The notes under the pieces: model-generated
What the model was told of the DNA's origin: nothing
Database searches by the model: none
The model's input: the letters and a program-made list of their open reading frames with translations, nothing else
Origin: an uncultured Succinatimonas sp.
Lineage (GTDB): Bacteria > Pseudomonadota > Gammaproteobacteria > Enterobacterales > Succinivibrionaceae
Direction: 5' to 3'
Length of the DNA stretch: 7,502 nt
Assembly: GCA_937880335.1 (NCBI GenBank)
Contig: CALFLJ010000238.1
Coordinates: 1 to 7,502 of the forward strand
Program-made: the position numbers and the translations under genes
Shown here: piece after piece, positions 5,708 through 7,502 of the stretch
How positions within the stretch are numbered: position 1 is the stretch's first letter
Layout of the letters: every line of letters begins with the position of its first letter

Positions 5708-6822
5708 TGTTACCTTTAAGCCTTTATATACATTACCCTTATTGTGTACGTAAGTGCCCTTATTGCGATTTTAATTCATACAAAAAGGACCAATCTTCCA
5801 ATATAGATGAGCTTTATCTAAAGGCTTTAATTGAGGATTATGCTTCTCTTAAGGATTTAATTTATAAAAGAAATTTTGTGTCTATTTATTTGGGAGGTGG
5901 AACTCCATCCCTTTTTGAACCTAAGTATATAGAAAAGCTCTTGAACTTGTGTGCTGATAAAATTACAAGCAATACAGAAATTTCAATGGAAGTAAATCCA
6001 GGTACAGTTTCTTTAGAAAATCTCAAGGCTTATAAAGATTTAGGTGTAAACCGTTTGAGTATTGGTGTACAGAGTTTTTCTGAATTATCTTTGAAACGCT
6101 TAGGTCGTATTCACAGTGCTAAAAATGCTTATGATGCATATGATTTAGCTCGCAAGGCAGGTTTTCTTAATATAAATTTAGATATCATGCATGGGCTTCC
6201 AAATCAAAGTATAGATGAGGCTATGTTTGATTTAAAAGAGGTGGCAAGACTTAATCCTGAGCATTTATCCTGGTATGAGTTGACCATTGAAGAGGATACA
6301 GCTTTTGGTCGTAATCCCCCAAAGTTGCCTCAAGAGGATGAATTGTCTGAAATTGAAGAGAACGGTTTTTCTTTTTTAGAGAAAAATGGTTTTAAACGTT
6401 ATGAAGTGTCTGGTTTTTTCCGCAAAGAACCATGTAAACATAATCTTAACTACTGGTACTTTTATGATTATGCTGGTATTGGGGCAGGAGCCCATAGTAA
6501 ATTTTTGTCAGAAGATAAAAAGACATTAAGGAGAGCCCAAACATCCTTACCTGAGGATTTTATTGCAGGAAGAAGGTCTTCATTTTATGATGTAGATAGT
6601 GTTGATTTACCATTTGAGTTTATGTTAAACCGACTTCGTATATTTAATGAAATATCTTTTGAAGAGTTTTCTAATACAACTAACTGCAGTTTTGATGATA
6701 TTCTCCCTCAACTTAAAAAAGCTTGCGAATTAAAACTTTTAGAGTTTACAGAAACAGGATATAAATTAACCTCATTAGGTAAGCGAATGCTAAATGATGT
6801 TTTGTATCTTTTTCTTAAATAA
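5707..6822 (+). CDS. hemW: Radical SAM family heme chaperone HemW
   Basis: A 371-residue radical SAM protein, close to the length of E. coli HemW. The [4Fe-4S] cluster motif CXXXCXXC is Cys13, Cys17 and Cys20 in YCVRKCPYCDFNSY. The residue two after the last cysteine is Phe22, not the extra cysteine of the true coproporphyrinogen dehydrogenase HemN, so HemW is the better call. GGGTPS (63-68) contributes to S-adenosylmethionine binding, and HNLNYW (245-250) is the HNXXYW motif linked to heme binding. A small C-terminal HemN-type domain follows (about 300-371). HemW binds heme and is thought to deliver it to respiratory proteins at the membrane. Adjacency to rdgB is common in gammaproteobacteria. 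The start overlaps the rdgB stop (TAATG) with only a weak purine stretch upstream, which suggests translational coupling. Confidence 0.96.
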   Translation: MLPLSLYIHYPYCVRKCPYCDFNSYKKDQSSNIDELYLKALIEDYASLKDLIYKRNFVSIYLGGGTPSLFEPKYIEKLLNLCADKITSNTEISMEVNPGTVSLENLKAYKDLGVNRLSIGVQSFSELSLKRLGRIHSAKNAYDAYDLARKAGFLNINLDIMHGLPNQSIDEAMFDLKEVARLNPEHLSWYELTIEEDTAFGRNPPKLPQEDELSEIEENGFSFLEKNGFKRYEVSGFFRKEPCKHNLNYWYFYDYAGIGAGAHSKFLSEDKKTLRRAQTSLPEDFIAGRRSSFYDVDSVDLPFEFMLNRLRIFNEISFEEFSNTTNCSFDDILPQLKKACELKLLEFTETGYKLTSLGKRMLNDVLYLFLK

Positions 6823-6849
6823 TTTAAACATAAATCAGCTTTTTTGATT

Positions 6850-6877
6850 TTGTTAAATAGTAAATTGTGCTTATCAT
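6850..6877 (+). promoter_or_regulatory. Possible promoter of the RNase R-like gene
   Basis: TTGTTA (6850-6855, 4 of 6 to the -35 consensus) lies 16 bp before TATCAT (6872-6877, 5 of 6 to the -10). It sits 45 nt before the start codon in the 100-nt gap after hemW. The surrounding sequence is AT-rich and no strong terminator separates the gene from hemW, so readthrough from the upstream cluster is also possible. Confidence 0.3.
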
Positions 6878-6922
6878 TAAAGTAAGATGTTTTTCACCTT
6901 CAAAATTTAAAAGAGGCTCACT

Positions 6923-7502
6923 ATGACAGATGCCGAGAATAAAAAAATTAAAAAAATCCTAATGCAGAAAAATGCGCCGCAAGGTGAGATAAGTTCTGAT
7001 TTTAAAGTGGCTCTTTACGTAGTAGCATGCCTATATCAGGTTGAGATCAAAAGTAAACAAACCATAGGTATTTGCTCACATCTTCTAGGCAATGTTGGTT
7101 TTAAAGGTCATATTGCATCATATACACTTGATGATTATAAAAATACCTTACAGGAATTAGTAAGCTCTGGCGCCTTAGTTGAATTAGGAGATTTTAATAT
7201 TTATGCCAGTCCTGATCAGATTTCCTCATTAAAAGGAGAGGTTAGAGCTGAAGAAGTTATTTCCTACATGGATGGAGAGAAGTCTTTTATCTATGTGATA
7301 AATGATGAAAAAGGTAATAAATATAACCTTAAGAGTAGAATTGTTCTTATGCCTCATGACGAGGTTGAGGCTTTTTACGTTAAAGATGCAACCTATGCTT
7401 ATGTAAGTCGTTTAGTTTTAAAGCGTCAGTGTCTTTTAGGCCGTATTCAGCTTATAGGACATCCTGAGCGTTATGCCCTTATAAATCCTGATGAACCGAA
7501 TT
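6923..7502 (+). CDS. rnr: N-terminal part of an RNase R-like exoribonuclease, truncated by the window edge
   Basis: The frame is open from ATG at 6923 to the last base (193 codons, no stop), so this is the start of a longer gene. AGAGG (6912-6916) lies six bases upstream. Residues 1-105 look like a helix-turn-helix head ending in LVSSGALVELGDFNIYASPD. The order L-x6-GxLV...YAxP...LKGxV matches the same stretch of E. coli RNase R. The next segment (105-150) would be a cold-shock/OB domain with DEVEAF in place of the usual GDxVxA. The segment VSRLVLKRQCLLGRI then YALINPDEP (161-191) parallels the IVGR...FVVPDD part of RNase R. RNase R degrades structured RNA from the 3' end. The catalytic RNB domain, with its Asp cluster, would lie beyond 7502, so the call rests on a remote N-terminal match only. 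Confidence 0.55.
   Translation, partial: MTDAENKKIKKILMQKNAPQGEISSDFKVALYVVACLYQVEIKSKQTIGICSHLLGNVGFKGHIASYTLDDYKNTLQELVSSGALVELGDFNIYASPDQISSLKGEVRAEEVISYMDGEKSFIYVINDEKGNKYNLKSRIVLMPHDEVEAFYVKDATYAYVSRLVLKRQCLLGRIQLIGHPERYALINPDEPN

Noticed and set aside
6832..6850. Terminator after hemW (AAATCA / TGATTT with a 7-nt loop)
   Set aside because: The stem is only 6 bp with a single G:C-type pair per arm and no clear T tract afterwards; too weak to call.

Overview
The window looks like chromosomal DNA of an AT-rich, anaerobic or microaerophilic gammaproteobacterium. AhpC and the HAD phosphatase read like close relatives of E. coli AhpC and YqaB, and the rdgB-hemW pair is a common gammaproteobacterial arrangement. 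Base composition is low in GC: sampled lines give about 37% in rdgB and about 53% in ahpC. Succinivibrionaceae (Aeromonadales) would fit, but that placement is inference. No tRNA, rRNA, CRISPR array, intact mobile element or phage gene was seen.

Layout. Positions 1-319 hold no intact gene, only a nested hairpin near the right end. Positions 320-3356 are read leftwards as a peroxide-defence block followed by a phosphatase. ahpC comes first (peroxiredoxin), then an unusual AhpF-like reductase, then a strong terminator, then a YqaB-type HAD phosphatase as its own unit. Positions 3357-3662 are a divergent control region. Positions 3663-6822 are read rightwards as a tight cluster: a dihydrolipoamide-dehydrogenase-like flavoprotein, rdgB and hemW (gaps of 11 nt and a 1-nt overlap). 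After about 100 nt, the first 193 codons of an RNase R-like gene run off the right edge.

How the genes work together. AhpC reduces hydrogen peroxide and organic hydroperoxides. The AhpF-like protein should pass electrons from NAD(P)H through FAD, a CATC disulfide and a C-terminal CTMC disulfide to AhpC. A perfect terminator-type hairpin between the two genes would make peroxiredoxin more abundant than its reductase. The ahpC promoter is near consensus, and a perfect 7-1-7 dyad fills most of its spacer, which suggests repression by a Fur/PerR-type regulator.

The main oddities are: (1) the AhpF-like protein has its domains in the reverse order to E. coli AhpF; (2) the lipoamide-dehydrogenase-like protein has lost both redox cysteines (Ala43 and Glu48 stand in their places) yet keeps FAD motifs and the C-terminal His-Glu pair; (3) the ahpC promoter has the embedded operator-like dyad. 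I see no sign of a wholly new multi-gene system. The disulfide-less flavoprotein is the best candidate for undescribed biochemistry.
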